Shown here: positions 30,131 to 39,686 of the stretch, in pieces
Position numbering within the stretch: position 1 is the stretch's first letter
Layout of the letters: each line of letters opens with the position of its first letter
Assembly (NCBI RefSeq): GCF_000409775.1
Contig: NZ_KE332377.1
Coordinates: forward strand, 1,336,073-1,400,072
Direction: 5' to 3'
Source: Litchfieldella anticariensis FP35 = DSM 16096
GTDB lineage: Bacteria; Pseudomonadota; Gammaproteobacteria; Pseudomonadales; Halomonadaceae
DNA: 64,000 bases
Notes under the pieces: generated by a model
The model's input: the letters and a program-made list of their open reading frames with translations, nothing else
The model's database searches: none
What the model was told of the DNA's origin: nothing
Program-made: the position numbers and the translations under genes

Positions 30131-30160
30131 CAAAGTCCTGGCCGAAGGGCCAGGACTTTG
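30131..30160 (-). promoter_or_regulatory. 13-bp hairpin in the transposase leader
   Basis: Arms CAAAGTCCTGGCC (30131-30143) and its exact complement (30148-30160) around a GAAG loop. It lies between the right IS end and the transposase start. Hairpins in this place commonly sequester the ribosome-binding site when transcription enters from outside. That role is inferred. Confidence 0.6.
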
Positions 30161-30172
30161 TCAGCAATCTGC

Positions 30173-30197
30173 GGCCAGCAATTGCTGGCCGGTTTTT
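30173..30197 (+). terminator. Right copy of the target palindrome, terminator half with T-run
   Basis: GGCCAGCAATTGCTGGCC at 30173-30190, followed by GGTTTTTTT. It is the right target duplication and keeps the U-run of the original terminator, so it would still stop plus-strand transcription that leaves the IS. Confidence 0.75.
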
Positions 30198-30216
30198 TTA
30201 GCGAAAGAAACGCTCG

Positions 30217-30236
30217 GTACCTTCTCTCGAAGGTAC
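30217..30236 (-). terminator. Hairpin after the yceI-like gene
   Basis: GTACCTTC and GAAGGTAC around a four-base loop, just beyond the minus-strand yceI stop at 30247. Only a broken T-rich tail follows on that strand. A weak terminator is the simplest reading. Confidence 0.45.
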
Positions 30237-30246
30237 TGCATCGGTA

Positions 30247-30828
30247 TTACTGGCGAATCCCCTCGAACACGACATCCAGTTCCAGTTGGTGCATGGGCTC
30301 GGGGAAGTCGTTCATGTCGATGCCGAAATCAGCCAATGCAAGCGTCGTGCTACCGTTGAAACCAGCCCGGTAGTTACCCCACGGATCATCCCCCTCCCCG
30401 ACCAAGGCGACCGGCATCTCGATTTCGCGAGTCTCACCGTGCAGGGTCAGTTCACCGGTCAACACCCCTTCGCCCTCTCCAGTGGGTTCAAAACCAGTAG
30501 AGGTGAAGGATGCAGTGGGGTATTGATCAGCATCCAGGAAGTCGTCGCTAAGGATGTGTTTGTCACGCTCGGCATGGTTGCTGTCCAAGCTGGCCACATC
30601 GACTTCCATATTGATGCTGGAAGCCTCGAGATCGTTCGGATCGTAACTGAACTCGCCATTGAACTCACGAAAGCTACCGAGGATATAGGACATGCCCAGG
30701 TGGCTGATCTTGAACTGGACGAAGGCATGCTGGCCCTCGGTATCGATCACGTAATCAGCCGCTTGAGCCTGAGTCATTGGGACCAGAGCAGCAGCAGTCA
30801 GGGCGGCAATGGCGGTTTTCTTCAACAT
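30247..30828 (-). CDS. YceI-family periplasmic lipid-binding protein
   Basis: A 193-residue exported protein with a signal peptide (residues 1-23, cleavage after AQA). The YceI lipocalin-like beta barrel follows, with AFVQFKISHLGMSYILGSF and a C-terminal GNYRAGFNGSTTLALADFGI. YceI proteins bind isoprenoid-type lipids in the periplasm and often accompany cytochrome b561, as here: the gene follows the b561 gene by 47 bases on the same strand. The function is thought to relate to quinone or electron transfer, inferred from that pairing. Confidence 0.92.
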   Translation of the reverse strand: MLKKTAIAALTAAALVPMTQAQAADYVIDTEGQHAFVQFKISHLGMSYILGSFREFNGEFSYDPNDLEASSINMEVDVASLDSNHAERDKHILSDDFLDADQYPTASFTSTGFEPTGEGEGVLTGELTLHGETREIEMPVALVGEGDDPWGNYRAGFNGSTTLALADFGIDMNDFPEPMHQLELDVVFEGIRQ

Positions 30829-30875
30829 TCGTGCATCTCCTTGCAGTGTGAACCATCGATGTGAGCCAGCCGTGC

Positions 30876-31430
30876 TTAACGGCGACGACTGAGATGGGGG
30901 GATAGCATGCGAAGCAGGGTATCATGGCGATCCAGCCAATGATGCTTGAGGGCCGCCAGAGAATGACCAGCGGCAATGATCATCAATGCCAGGGCGCTAT
31001 ACCAGTGCACCGTACCGGCCAAGGTTGCCTGATTGGGCAAGTCATGAACCAACGCGGGCACGTCGAACCAGCCGAAAACGCTGATGGCACGACCATCAGC
31101 GGTGGAAATCAGATAACCACTGACCAGAATCACCAACAATAAGGCATAAAGCCCGGTATGCCCCAGATGCGCAGTGAGGCGCTCCAGGCGGCTCCCTTGG
31201 GCATGGGGTGTCGGCTGTAGGAAACGCCACATCACGCGCAGCAGGGTTGCTGCGAGCAGTAGCATGCCGAGCGATCGGTGCCACCAGGGAGCCAGATTGT
31301 ACCAACTGTCATAATACCCTAGACCGGTCATCCACCAGCTCAGAATGAACAGACCTACGACGACCAGCGCACTTACCCAGTGCAGCAAAATGCTGATCAA
31401 CCCCCAGCCTTGTCGAGTGTTACGCCACAT
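30876..31430 (-). CDS. Cytochrome b561
   Basis: A 184-residue four-helix membrane cytochrome. Candidate haem-ligand histidines lie in ILLHW (His17), in WWHRS, in VHWYSAL and in AGHSLAALKHHW. It is likely to pass electrons from ubiquinol to a periplasmic acceptor. The start is placed at 31430 because MWRNTRQGWGLIS is the usual N-terminus; the frame continues upstream to 31532 with no membrane or family character. It forms an operon with the yceI-like gene. Confidence 0.88.
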   Translation of the reverse strand: MWRNTRQGWGLISILLHWVSALVVVGLFILSWWMTGLGYYDSWYNLAPWWHRSLGMLLLAATLLRVMWRFLQPTPHAQGSRLERLTAHLGHTGLYALLLVILVSGYLISTADGRAISVFGWFDVPALVHDLPNQATLAGTVHWYSALALMIIAAGHSLAALKHHWLDRHDTLLRMLSPHLSRRR

Positions 31431-31584
31431 GCTCCAAGCCCTTTCCTGAAGCGCGATGAATATCGCTTTGCCTCGAGCATACCTATATTCGCGATGACGA
31501 CACAGCCAGGAAACGGTAAACGCATCATTCACGCTGTGGAAATAATGGCCAGGACTACATGCCTGGCCATTCGCTATTGACGAC

Positions 31585-32271
31585 TCATGCCGCCTTCAAC
31601 AGCTTGATCAACACTTTGGCGGCCGATGCACTCGATGCAGGGTTCTGCCCCGTCACCAGTAACCCATCTTGAACCTGGAAGGGAGCAAAGTCCTGCTCAC
31701 TGCGCAGATAGCGGGCCCCCTTGTCCTTGAGAGCATCCTCGAGTAGGTGTGGCACTACTTCGGTCAGACCTGCCGCGGCTTCTTCACTATTGGAGAAGCC
31801 GGTGACCTCACGCCCCTTGACCAAAGGCTCGCCACGTTCATCCTTGGCATTGAGCAGCACTGTCGGGGCGTGGCAAACAGCGCCCACCGGCTTGCCCGCC
31901 TTGATGAAGGCCTGGATCAGAAGCAGAGAATCGGGATTGTCGGTCAGGTCCCATAGTGGGCCATGTCCCCCTGGGTAGAAGATGGCCTCATAATCGTTGG
32001 CCTTCACATCACTGAGCTTCACGGTATTGGCAAGCTGCGCTTTGGCTTGTTCATCGGCCTCGAAACGCCGAGTCTCGTCGGTGAGCGCATCTTTTCGGGT
32101 GGAATTGGGGTCCACCGGAGGTTGCCCTCCTCGAGGAGAAGCGAGAGTAATCTCGGCACCGGCATCCTTGAACACATAATAGGGGGCTGCAAATTCTTCA
32201 AGCCAGAAGCCAGTCTTGTGGCCGGTATCGCCCAGGCTATCGTGAGACGTCAGGACCATCAGGATCTTCAT
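31585..32271 (-). CDS. DJ-1/PfpI-family protein (type 1 glutamine amidotransferase-like, Hsp31 type)
   Basis: A 228-residue protein. The nucleophile elbow AVCHAPT places Cys133 and His134, with Glu26 in the conserved early GFWLEEF segment. The FYPGGHGPLWDL motif is typical of the YDR533C/Hsp31 branch, whose members act as glyoxalase III or holdase chaperones. The start at 32271 follows AAGGAG; the frame extends to 32340 without support. It stands alone. A substrate cannot be inferred. Confidence 0.88.
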   Translation of the reverse strand: MKILMVLTSHDSLGDTGHKTGFWLEEFAAPYYVFKDAGAEITLASPRGGQPPVDPNSTRKDALTDETRRFEADEQAKAQLANTVKLSDVKANDYEAIFYPGGHGPLWDLTDNPDSLLLIQAFIKAGKPVGAVCHAPTVLLNAKDERGEPLVKGREVTGFSNSEEAAAGLTEVVPHLLEDALKDKGARYLRSEQDFAPFQVQDGLLVTGQNPASSASAAKVLIKLLKAA

Positions 32272-32372
32272 CGTCACGCTCCTTGAAAGAGAAAATGTGA
32301 TCCAACCCTGAATAGATGACGGCATCAGGGGAAGGTTCAAGGGGGGCGCCGATGAATTCCGCCTCCTAACGC

Positions 32373-32398
32373 ACGACGCCCCGGTTACGGGGCGTCGT
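32373..32398. terminator. 11-bp hairpin after metZ
   Basis: Arms ACGACGCCCCG (32373-32383) and CGGGGCGTCGT (32388-32398) with a GTTA loop. It lies just past the minus-strand metZ stop and ends the long biosynthetic block. There is no U-run on the minus strand. Confidence 0.65.
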
Positions 32399-32420
32399 AT
32401 AATAATGACGAGGAAAAGAT

Positions 32421-33641
32421 TCAGCGTAACGCATCAAGCCCACGCGCAAGGTCGCCCTTGAGGTCATCGAGATCTTCGAGCCCCACAGCGATTCGAATCA
32501 ACCCTTCGGCGATACCCGCCGCCGCCTTCTGTTCCTCTGAGAGGCGCCCGTGAGTCGTCGTGCCCGGATGGGTGATGGTGGTCTTGACATCGCCCAAGTT
32601 ACCAGTGATCGACATGATCCGCGTGGCATCGATCACCGACCAGGCGGCTTCGCGCCCCCCATCAACCTCGAACCCCAGCACCGCGCCATAAGCCTTTTGT
32701 TGACGGCTAGCCAGCGCGTGTTGTGGATGATGTTCCAGACCACTGTAATGCACACGCGTAACGGACGGATGCGCTTCCAGCCACTGAGCCATGGCCAAGG
32801 CGTTTTCACAGTGTGCCTTCATGCGCAAACTCAACGTCTCCAGCCCCTTGAGGAAAATCCAGGCATTGAAGGGACTCATGCAGGGGCCACAGGTGCGTAC
32901 TACACCAAACAGTTCTTCAAGCTCCTTGTCGCGACCTACCACGGCACCACCGATGGCACGCCCCTGACCATCCAGATACTTGGTTGCCGAATGAATCACC
33001 AGATCGGCACCGAGGTCCAACGGACGCTGCAACGCCGGAGTCAGGAAACAGTTGTCGATTACCAGCCAGGCCTCGTGACGATGGGCAATCTCAGCCAGGG
33101 CGGCAATATCCACCACTTCGGAGAGCGGATTGGACGGCGTTTCGGCGAATAGCAAGCGGGTGCGCGGGGTAATTGCCGCTTCCCAGGCCTCCAGGTTCGA
33201 CAGTTCCACATAGCGGGTCGTGATGCCGAACTTGCCCAAATACTTGTCGAACAAGCTCACGGTGGAACCGAACAACGAGCGCGAGGCCACGATCTCATCA
33301 CCAGCCGATAGTAGCGCCAGTGCGGTGGAAAGGATCGCCGCCATGCCGGAACTGGTCGCCACGCAGCGCTCGCCGCCCTCCATCACCGCCAGACGCTTCT
33401 CAAAATTGCGCACTGTAGGATTGGTGAAGCGCGAGTAGATATTACCAGGCTCCTCACCGCCGAACTTACGTGCGGCCTCGGCTGCACTGCCATAGACGAA
33501 GCTCGAGGTCGGAAAGATCGGCTCGCCATGTTCCTGCTCATGGGTGCGCGCATGGCCGGCACGAATGGACTGGGTAGCCAACGCCCACTCTCGTGTTGGG
33601 TCATCCCAGTCGTGCTCATGTTGATTGGAATCGTCGTTCAT
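32421..33641 (-). CDS. metZ: O-succinylhomoserine sulfhydrylase
   Basis: A 406-residue PLP enzyme of the Cys/Met metabolism family. The PLP lysine is Lys221 in HSATKYLDGQGR, with TSSGMAAI for phosphate binding and YSRFTNPT near residue 70. It makes homocysteine directly from O-succinylhomoserine and sulfide. Family members share folds with cystathionine synthases; the assignment to MetZ comes from the purF-metZ neighbourhood, which is conserved in pseudomonads and halomonads. It starts 12 bases after purF. A hairpin at 32373-32398 closes the transcription unit. Confidence 0.9.
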   Translation of the reverse strand: MNDDSNQHEHDWDDPTREWALATQSIRAGHARTHEQEHGEPIFPTSSFVYGSAAEAARKFGGEEPGNIYSRFTNPTVRNFEKRLAVMEGGERCVATSSGMAAILSTALALLSAGDEIVASRSLFGSTVSLFDKYLGKFGITTRYVELSNLEAWEAAITPRTRLLFAETPSNPLSEVVDIAALAEIAHRHEAWLVIDNCFLTPALQRPLDLGADLVIHSATKYLDGQGRAIGGAVVGRDKELEELFGVVRTCGPCMSPFNAWIFLKGLETLSLRMKAHCENALAMAQWLEAHPSVTRVHYSGLEHHPQHALASRQQKAYGAVLGFEVDGGREAAWSVIDATRIMSITGNLGDVKTTITHPGTTTHGRLSEEQKAAAGIAEGLIRIAVGLEDLDDLKGDLARGLDALR

Positions 33642-33653
33642 GGCTGCCCCCGC

Positions 33654-35171
33654 TCAGTCGAGATCATCATCCTGATTGTGCATGCCAACCAAGGCATGAT
33701 CACCGACATTCTGCAACTTTGCAGCATCGTTACGCGAGGCCTCGAGGTCCGCCAGATAGGAATCGTCGATGTCACCGGTGATGTAGCGGCCATCGAAAAC
33801 CGAACAATCGAAATGCTCGAGTGCCGGATTGACGGCGCGGCAGGCTGCCTTCAGGTCATCCAGATCTTGATAGAAAATACGATCGGCACCAATAAGCTCG
33901 CCGACCTCAGCTTCACTGCGCCCATGAGCGATCAACTCGGCGGCAGCGGGCATGTCGATTCCATAGACATTGGGATAACGTACCGGCGGCGCTGCCGATG
34001 CAAAATAGACCTTGTTGGCACCGGCCTCGCGAGCCATCTGGATGATCTGCTTGCAGGTGGTGCCGCGCACGATGGAGTCATCGACCAATAGCACGTTCTT
34101 GCCCTCGAACTCGATGTCGATGGCGTTGAGCTTCTGGCGCACCGACTTCTTGCGTTGGGTCTGGCCAGGCATGATGAAGGTCCGCCCGATATAGCGGTTC
34201 TTCATGAAGCCTTCGCGATAGGTGACCCCGAGATGCTGGGCCAACTCCAGCGCCGAGGTACGCGAGGTGTCGGGGATCGGAATTACCACGTCGATATCGT
34301 GCTCAGGCCATTCATTCTTGATGCGATCGCCCAGCTTGCGCCCCATCTCCATGCGCGTGCCATAGACATAGGCCCCGTCGAGAATCGAATCGGGACGTGC
34401 CAGATAGACATGCTCGAATATACACGGCGCCAGTTGGGGCCGATCAGCGCACTGCTGAGTGTGGATATTGCCGTCCATGTCGACGAATATCGCCTCACCT
34501 GGTGCCAGATCACGATGAAACTCGAAACCTCCAACATCGAGCGCTACCGACTCGGAGGCGATCATCACGTCTTGCTTGCCACTCTCGTTGCGCGAACCGA
34601 AGACCACCGGACGAATGCCATTGGGATCGCGGAAGGCCACCATACCGAAGCCGTTGATGATAGCGACTGCAGCATAGCCGCCTCGGCAGCGACGATGTAC
34701 CCGACGTACGGCATCGAAGATGTCCTCAGGATTGAGGTGGTGGCCTTGCTTGCCCAATTCGTGGGCAAAGACGTTGAGCAACACCTCGGAGTCCGAACTG
34801 GTATTGATATGCCGCAGGTCGGTAGAGAACAACTCCTGCTTGAGCTGTTCAGAGTTAGTCAGGTTGCCATTATGAGCGAGGGTAATGCCATAGGGCGAGT
34901 TGACATAAAACGGTTGCGACTCGGCCTCGCTCGACGAGCCGGCGGTAGGGTAACGTACATGCCCGATCCCCAGGTTGCCCCTGAGACGTGCCATGTGGCG
35001 AGTGTGGAAGACATCGCGCACCAAGCCATTGCTCTTGCGCAGCAGAAAGCGGCCCTCGTGCCATGTCATCATGCCGGCGGCATCCTGCCCTCGGTGCTGG
35101 AGGACTGTCAGGGCGTCATATAGCGCCTGGTTGACCGCCTGATTGGCCATGAGGCCCACGATACCGCACAT
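33654..35171 (-). CDS. purF: Amidophosphoribosyltransferase
   Basis: A 505-residue enzyme that makes phosphoribosylamine from PRPP and glutamine, the first step of purine synthesis. The nucleophile is Cys2 (MCGIVGLM), exposed after removal of Met. The glutaminase domain contains [11 protein letters not shown] and [15 protein letters not shown]. The phosphoribosyltransferase domain carries the PRPP motif [13 protein letters not shown]. Length is normal. It lies between cvpA and metZ, the conserved order; cvpA-purF is a widespread operon. Confidence 0.96.
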   Translation of the reverse strand: MCGIVGLMANQAVNQALYDALTVLQHRGQDAAGMMTWHEGRFLLRKSNGLVRDVFHTRHMARLRGNLGIGHVRYPTAGSSSEAESQPFYVNSPYGITLAHNGNLTNSEQLKQELFSTDLRHINTSSDSEVLLNVFAHELGKQGHHLNPEDIFDAVRRVHRRCRGGYAAVAIINGFGMVAFRDPNGIRPVVFGSRNESGKQDVMIASESVALDVGGFEFHRDLAPGEAIFVDMDGNIHTQQCADRPQLAPCIFEHVYLARPDSILDGAYVYGTRMEMGRKLGDRIKNEWPEHDIDVVIPIPDTSRTSALELAQHLGVTYREGFMKNRYIGRTFIMPGQTQRKKSVRQKLNAIDIEFEGKNVLLVDDSIVRGTTCKQIIQMAREAGANKVYFASAAPPVRYPNVYGIDMPAAAELIAHGRSEAEVGELIGADRIFYQDLDDLKAACRAVNPALEHFDCSVFDGRYITGDIDDSYLADLEASRNDAAKLQNVGDHALVGMHNQDDDLD

Positions 35172-35232
35172 TCCGCCTTACCTCGCTTGCAATGAAGTCC
35201 AGATGCCGCACACGCGACATCGTGATGAAACG

Positions 35233-35814
35233 TCAGAGGCCATCTGCCTCATCGTTACCGCTATTGCCACCTTTGTCGTCGTTGCCGATATTCGGCAACG
35301 AAATGTCACGCCACTCTTTGCTACGCCCTTGATCGTCCTGCTCCCAGGCCTCTATCTGGTCGACCGTCCAATCGCGCAACTGTTCGAAGCTTGGTCGCAA
35401 TTCCGCCTGTTGCCAGGCCTGAAGCTGCGACAAGGGTGTCAGAGAAATCAGGATCGTCGCCAGCACTAGAATCGCTGCGCCGCGCAAGACTCCGAACAGG
35501 GCGCCGGCCACGCGATTGAAAAAGCCCATGCCGACCCACTCCACCGCCGCATGCACCAGGCGGATGACAATACCGCATAGCATGATGACAACGAAGATCA
35601 CCAGGATGAAGGCAAGCACCAGGCGCCCATCCTGATTGTCGATGAACCCACTGAGCATGTCCGCTACCGGCTCGGCGAATATCCGTGCCGCCAGTAAGGC
35701 AATGATCCAGGCTGCCAGCCCTAGGCCTTCACGAATCAGGCCGCGGGTGAAACCGGCCAGCATCGAGATGGCCAGTACCGCCAGGAAAATCCAGTCGAGC
35801 CAAGTCAGACTCAT
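35233..35814 (-). CDS. cvpA: CvpA family membrane protein
   Basis: A 193-residue inner-membrane protein with four hydrophobic segments (about 5-25, 30-48, 62-85 and 100-125) and a charged C-terminal tail. The family motifs are LDWIFLAVLAISMLAGFTRG and RVAGALFGVLRGA. CvpA is needed for colicin V export and envelope stability in enteric bacteria. The stop of dedD overlaps its start by four bases. It is followed by purF. Confidence 0.9.
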   Translation of the reverse strand: MSLTWLDWIFLAVLAISMLAGFTRGLIREGLGLAAWIIALLAARIFAEPVADMLSGFIDNQDGRLVLAFILVIFVVIMLCGIVIRLVHAAVEWVGMGFFNRVAGALFGVLRGAAILVLATILISLTPLSQLQAWQQAELRPSFEQLRDWTVDQIEAWEQDDQGRSKEWRDISLPNIGNDDKGGNSGNDEADGL

Positions 35815-36479
35815 TCACCCTCCCGGATTCTCACCAGCAGGCCCTGAATATTGGCGCGCTCCTTGAGTTCGGTACGAGCCCGCTCACCGGCTTCAGAACT
35901 CTCGTAAGGGCCGACATAGACACTGGTCAACCCTCCCTCGCGCTGGCGACGATAGGCATTGAACCCCTGCTCGTTGAGCTGTGCTTCCAGACGTTCTGCG
36001 TTGTCAGGCTTCCCGAAGCTGCCGGCCTGTACGGCCCACTCACCCGCAGCATTCGATGGTGACGGAGCAGACGTCTCGCGACGCTGTTCAGCGGCACGTG
36101 CCAGCTCCGCGATGGGATCCGCGGTTTCCGGCTGAACTTCTGCGGGAGGCGTATTCTCTTCCGAAGCCTGCTCGTCGGTCGCGGGAGCCCGCGCGACCTC
36201 CGCATCATCCTCAGATGAGGTCGCCTCTTCCGACAGTGCTTCAACGCTGCCTTGCGGATCGACAACCGGACGTGGTTGGCTGATATTGCCCAGTGTCGAG
36301 GGTGGCTCAGGGTCGGGTACTGGTGTTCGCTCGACCTCGATAGGTTGCTCGATGGTCAATACCGGCTGGGGGCGCTCTTCGCGAGGTGCCGGCTCATCGA
36401 ACAGCATCGGCACGAAGATCACCGCCAGCGCGATGACGATCACTGCCCCGCTAAGCCGCTCACGCATTCCGTATTTCAT
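35811..36479 (-). CDS. dedD: SPOR-domain protein DedD
   Basis: A 222-residue protein. One membrane segment (about 10-28) is followed by a long Pro/Glu-rich linker and a C-terminal SPOR domain (about 145-222) with WAVQAGSFGKPDNA and VYVGPYESS. SPOR domains bind denuded septal peptidoglycan, so the protein should act at the division site. The ATG at 36479 follows GAGGGAG; the frame runs upstream into folC without support. It overlaps the folC stop by 20 bases and cvpA by four. Confidence 0.9.
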   Translation of the reverse strand: MKYGMRERLSGAVIVIALAVIFVPMLFDEPAPREERPQPVLTIEQPIEVERTPVPDPEPPSTLGNISQPRPVVDPQGSVEALSEEATSSEDDAEVARAPATDEQASEENTPPAEVQPETADPIAELARAAEQRRETSAPSPSNAAGEWAVQAGSFGKPDNAERLEAQLNEQGFNAYRRQREGGLTSVYVGPYESSEAGERARTELKERANIQGLLVRIREGE

Positions 36480-37782
36480 CGTGCTCCCTCCTCTGCGGCC
36501 GTGACTTCCACCAGGACAGTACTTCGGCCACAGTGAAAAACGACCCACAAACCAGCGCCTCATCAACTTCACGAAGCTCGGATGCTAACCAGTCGGCCCC
36601 CTCTGCCGGCGATGCCGCCCGGTGCAGGACCCGCTGTCCCCGCGACTCGAGAGTGGCAGCCAGATCTTCTGCACCGCGTGCGCGCTCACCATCCAAGCCA
36701 ACCGCGACCCAGGCATCAAGCGAACCGGCGAGCGCATCGATGACACCCTCGGCATCCTTGTCCGCCAGCATGCCCAGCAAGCCAATTCGCCGCCCCGTAC
36801 AGGGCCGCTCAGCCAAACGCGCCGCCAAGTAAGTAGCGGCGTGTGGATTATGCCCTACATCCAGGCACCAGTTGCTCAACCATTGCATGCGTCCAGGCAA
36901 CGTCACCTCTGCCAGGGCCTTCCGACATACCATTTCATCCAGCGCCACATCTGCCAGCGTCAAAGCCTGCAAGGCCGTGGCTGCATTGTCCAGCGGCAAA
37001 CCGGGGTCCGGGAGTCCCTTCAAATGCAAAGGATGCCCGTTGGCATCTATTCCTTCCCACGCCCAGGCATCAGCGTCTTCGCAGCGATGAAACTGCTCAT
37101 CCAGCATGTACACTCGTGCACCCAATGCATCGGCCACGCCACGCACACTGGCCGGCAGCACCGAACTACCGAGTACCGCTGGGCGGCCTGCACGCAGAAT
37201 TCCGGCCTTCTCGCGACCGATGTTTTCCAAGTCGGTACCAAGAAAAGCGGCGTGGTCCTGGGCCACAGTCGTCACCACCCCCACGTCGGCGTCGAGGATA
37301 TTGACAGCATCAAGGCGCCCGCCCAGGCCAACTTCGAGAATTGCCAGCTCCGGCTGACGCTGAGCGATAATCCACAAGGCGGCCAATGTTCCAGCTTCGA
37401 AATAGGTCAGGCTGACCGGTTCACCGCTCAGACGCGCAGCCTCGACCCGCTCGAAGCCGCGTACCAGGGTAGTATCGTCGGCTTCTTGACCATCCAGACG
37501 CAGGCGCTCGTTATAGCGCAACAGGTGTGGCGAGGTGTAGGTGGCCGTCGACAGGCCGTGAGCCCGTGCCAGGGCCTCCAGCATGGCGACCGTCGATCCC
37601 TTGCCATTGGTGCCCGCAACCGTAATCAGGCGAGTAGCCACGGGGGTATCTAACAAGCCCAAGCGACGACCCACCCGGGCCACACGTTCGAGCCCGAGGT
37701 CGATACTGACAGGATGCTGGCGTTCCAGACGTGCCAGCCAGGCATCCAGACTCAATGCAGGCGAAGAAGGCGCTTCAGGCAT
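36460..37782 (-). CDS. folC: Bifunctional folylpolyglutamate/dihydrofolate synthase
   Basis: A 440-residue Mur-ligase-family enzyme that adds glutamate to dihydropteroate and to folates. The ATP-binding P-loop is VAGTNGKGST and a second motif is EVGLGGRLDAVN. The C-terminal domain has LLGMLADKDAEGV. The start is uncertain: ATG 37782 avoids overlap with accD, while ATG 37827 has a better ribosome-binding site (CAGGAAAG) and would overlap accD by 32 bases. Neighbours accD and dedD are the usual ones in this family of genomes. Confidence 0.92.
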   Translation of the reverse strand: MPEAPSSPALSLDAWLARLERQHPVSIDLGLERVARVGRRLGLLDTPVATRLITVAGTNGKGSTVAMLEALARAHGLSTATYTSPHLLRYNERLRLDGQEADDTTLVRGFERVEAARLSGEPVSLTYFEAGTLAALWIIAQRQPELAILEVGLGGRLDAVNILDADVGVVTTVAQDHAAFLGTDLENIGREKAGILRAGRPAVLGSSVLPASVRGVADALGARVYMLDEQFHRCEDADAWAWEGIDANGHPLHLKGLPDPGLPLDNAATALQALTLADVALDEMVCRKALAEVTLPGRMQWLSNWCLDVGHNPHAATYLAARLAERPCTGRRIGLLGMLADKDAEGVIDALAGSLDAWVAVGLDGERARGAEDLAATLESRGQRVLHRAASPAEGADWLASELREVDEALVCGSFFTVAEVLSWWKSRPQRREHDEIRNA

Positions 37783-37795
37783 CGGCGACTCGTCA

Positions 37796-38746
37796 TCAGC
37801 GCTCTTGGCTGACGTCTTCGACGACATCGTCGCTTTCCTGTTCGGCGACATCGACCAGGTCAGGCTCACGCTCCTCCGGCAAGCCGGAAACCGGCAGGTG
37901 TGTCAGCTTGCGCAGCACACTGCCCAGGCGCTCACGCATTTCGCTACGGTGGACAATCATATCCACGGTGCCATGCTCGAGCAGGAACTCGCTACGTTGG
38001 AAGCCTTCGGGAAGCTTCTCACGCACAGTTTGCTCGATGACCCGTGGTCCGGCAAAGCCAATCAGTGAGTTGGGTTCGGCAACATTGAGATCCCCAAGCA
38101 TCGCCAGCGAGGCCGAAACGCCCCCATACACTGGATCGGTCAGCACCGAGATATAAGGAACCCCAGCCTGCTTGAGCTTTTCCAACGCCGCCGATGTCTT
38201 GGCCATCTGCATCAGCGAGAACAGCGCCTCCTGCATACGCGCCCCGCCGGAAGCGGAAAAGCACACCAGCGGAATGCCCTCCTCCAGCGCCAGGCTGGCA
38301 GCTCGCACGAACTTCTCACCGACAACGGCCCCCATTGAGCCACCCATGAAGGTAAACTCAAACGCCACGGCTACTACCGGCATGCTGTCGAGGGTGCCAC
38401 GCATGGCAATCAGGGCATCGTTCTCGTCGGTTTCCTTCTGCGCCGCCGAGAGGCGATCCTTGTACTTCTTGGAATCGCGAAACTTGAGACGGTCCACGGG
38501 TTGCAACTCGGCAGCGATTTCCTCACGCCCTTCTGCATCCAAGAACCAGTCGAGCCGTTTGCGTGCCGTAAGCCGCAGGTGGTGATCGCACTTAGGGCAG
38601 ACGTTGTGATGTTTCTCGAGTTCGGGAAGGTACAGCACCGCCTCACATTTCGGGCACTTGCGCCATAGCCCGTCGGGTACGCTAACACGGCGATCCTTAC
38701 GCTGAATGCGCCCCATGGACGGTACGATCTTGTCTAGCCAGCTCAT
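37796..38746 (-). CDS. accD: Acetyl-CoA carboxylase carboxyltransferase beta subunit
   Basis: A 316-residue subunit that with AccA transfers carboxyl from biotin to acetyl-CoA. Its zinc ribbon uses Cys31, Cys34, Cys50 and Cys53. The carboxyltransferase core has the [15 protein letters not shown] and [11 protein letters not shown] motifs. The C-terminal tail is acidic. It sits 82 bases after trpA, possibly with its own promoter, and is followed by folC. Confidence 0.97.
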   Translation of the reverse strand: MSWLDKIVPSMGRIQRKDRRVSVPDGLWRKCPKCEAVLYLPELEKHHNVCPKCDHHLRLTARKRLDWFLDAEGREEIAAELQPVDRLKFRDSKKYKDRLSAAQKETDENDALIAMRGTLDSMPVVAVAFEFTFMGGSMGAVVGEKFVRAASLALEEGIPLVCFSASGGARMQEALFSLMQMAKTSAALEKLKQAGVPYISVLTDPVYGGVSASLAMLGDLNVAEPNSLIGFAGPRVIEQTVREKLPEGFQRSEFLLEHGTVDMIVHRSEMRERLGSVLRKLTHLPVSGLPEEREPDLVDVAEQESDDVVEDVSQER

Positions 38747-38828
38747 ATCAGAACAGTTCCATTACGCTGTCTCAGGCCCGGCAACGGCCGAACCATCATG
38801 GAGTTTTGGCAGGAGGACTACCGACACC

Positions 38829-39632
38829 TCAAGCATCCAGCGCCCGACGCATCTCGCCCAGCACCTCTTTCAAGGCCGGTGCGATGGAAAGCGTGTCGTC
38901 TACCCCTTCGGCAATACGATTGACCAAGGCGCTACCGACCACCACACCATCGGCAATCCGGCCTACCGCTGCTGCGGAGGCGCCATCACGGATACCGAAT
39001 CCGACACACAGCGGTAGCTCGGTCAAACGCCGCAGTGGTGCCAGTTGACGGTCGACGGATTCGACATCCAAGGTTGCGGCGCCGGTGACCCCCTTGAGCG
39101 AAACGTAGTACAGATACCCTTCGCCATGGGCACATATTGTAGCGGCACGCGACTCGGAGGTGGTAGGGGCAACCAGAAAGATCGAGGCTAGCCCATGCTC
39201 CTTGAGCAGAGGCCCGAGCTCTTCGGCCTCCTCTGGCGGCATATCCACGATCAGTACGCCATCGACACCGGCGGTGGCGGCTTGTTCAGCGAAGGCCCGA
39301 TACCCCAAGCGCTCGATGGGGTTCAAATAACCCATCAACACCACCGGCGTTTCGTGATCGGTCTCACGAAATTCACGCACCATCTCGAACAGGTGAGAAA
39401 GACGGGTGCCATGCTTGAGGGCTCGTTCACAGGCCTTCTGGATCACCGGACCATCTGCCATCGGGTCGGAAAACGGCACGCCCAACTCGATGACATCGGC
39501 GCCAGCTTCGACCAGGGTGTGCATGAAACCCACGGTATGCTCCGGCGATGGGTCCCCAGCGGTAATGTAGGGAATCAGCGCGGTGCGGCCCTGCTCCTTG
39601 AGGGCAGCGAAACGTTGGTCGATACGGTTCAT
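38829..39632 (-). CDS. trpA: Tryptophan synthase alpha chain
   Basis: A 267-residue TIM barrel that cleaves indole-glycerol phosphate to indole for TrpB. The catalytic Glu lies in [16 protein letters not shown] and the Asp in [12 protein letters not shown]. The phosphate-binding GFGIRDG loop is present. It follows trpB by 54 bases in the trpF-trpB-trpA series. Confidence 0.97.
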   Translation of the reverse strand: MNRIDQRFAALKEQGRTALIPYITAGDPSPEHTVGFMHTLVEAGADVIELGVPFSDPMADGPVIQKACERALKHGTRLSHLFEMVREFRETDHETPVVLMGYLNPIERLGYRAFAEQAATAGVDGVLIVDMPPEEAEELGPLLKEHGLASIFLVAPTTSESRAATICAHGEGYLYYVSLKGVTGAATLDVESVDRQLAPLRRLTELPLCVGFGIRDGASAAAVGRIADGVVVGSALVNRIAEGVDDTLSIAPALKEVLGEMRRALDA

Positions 39633-39686
39633 TCTTCTCTATCCCCTAAAGGCGGAAGTTCAAAGCAGCGAGCGATGCCACCGCCT

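Larger units (their letters stand above)
28588..30172 (-). mobile_element. IS1182-family insertion sequence, complete
   Basis: A 1585-base element bounded by imperfect inverted repeats GCAGACTGCTGACGAA (left) and GCAGATTGCTGACAAA (right, reverse complement), two mismatches in 16. It is flanked by an 18-bp target duplication. It carries one full-length transposase on the minus strand. Hairpins sit just inside both ends (28602-28624 and 30131-30160). The family call comes from the transposase. IS1182-family elements are known to include members that insert into palindromes or terminators, which fits this site. Confidence 0.88.
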
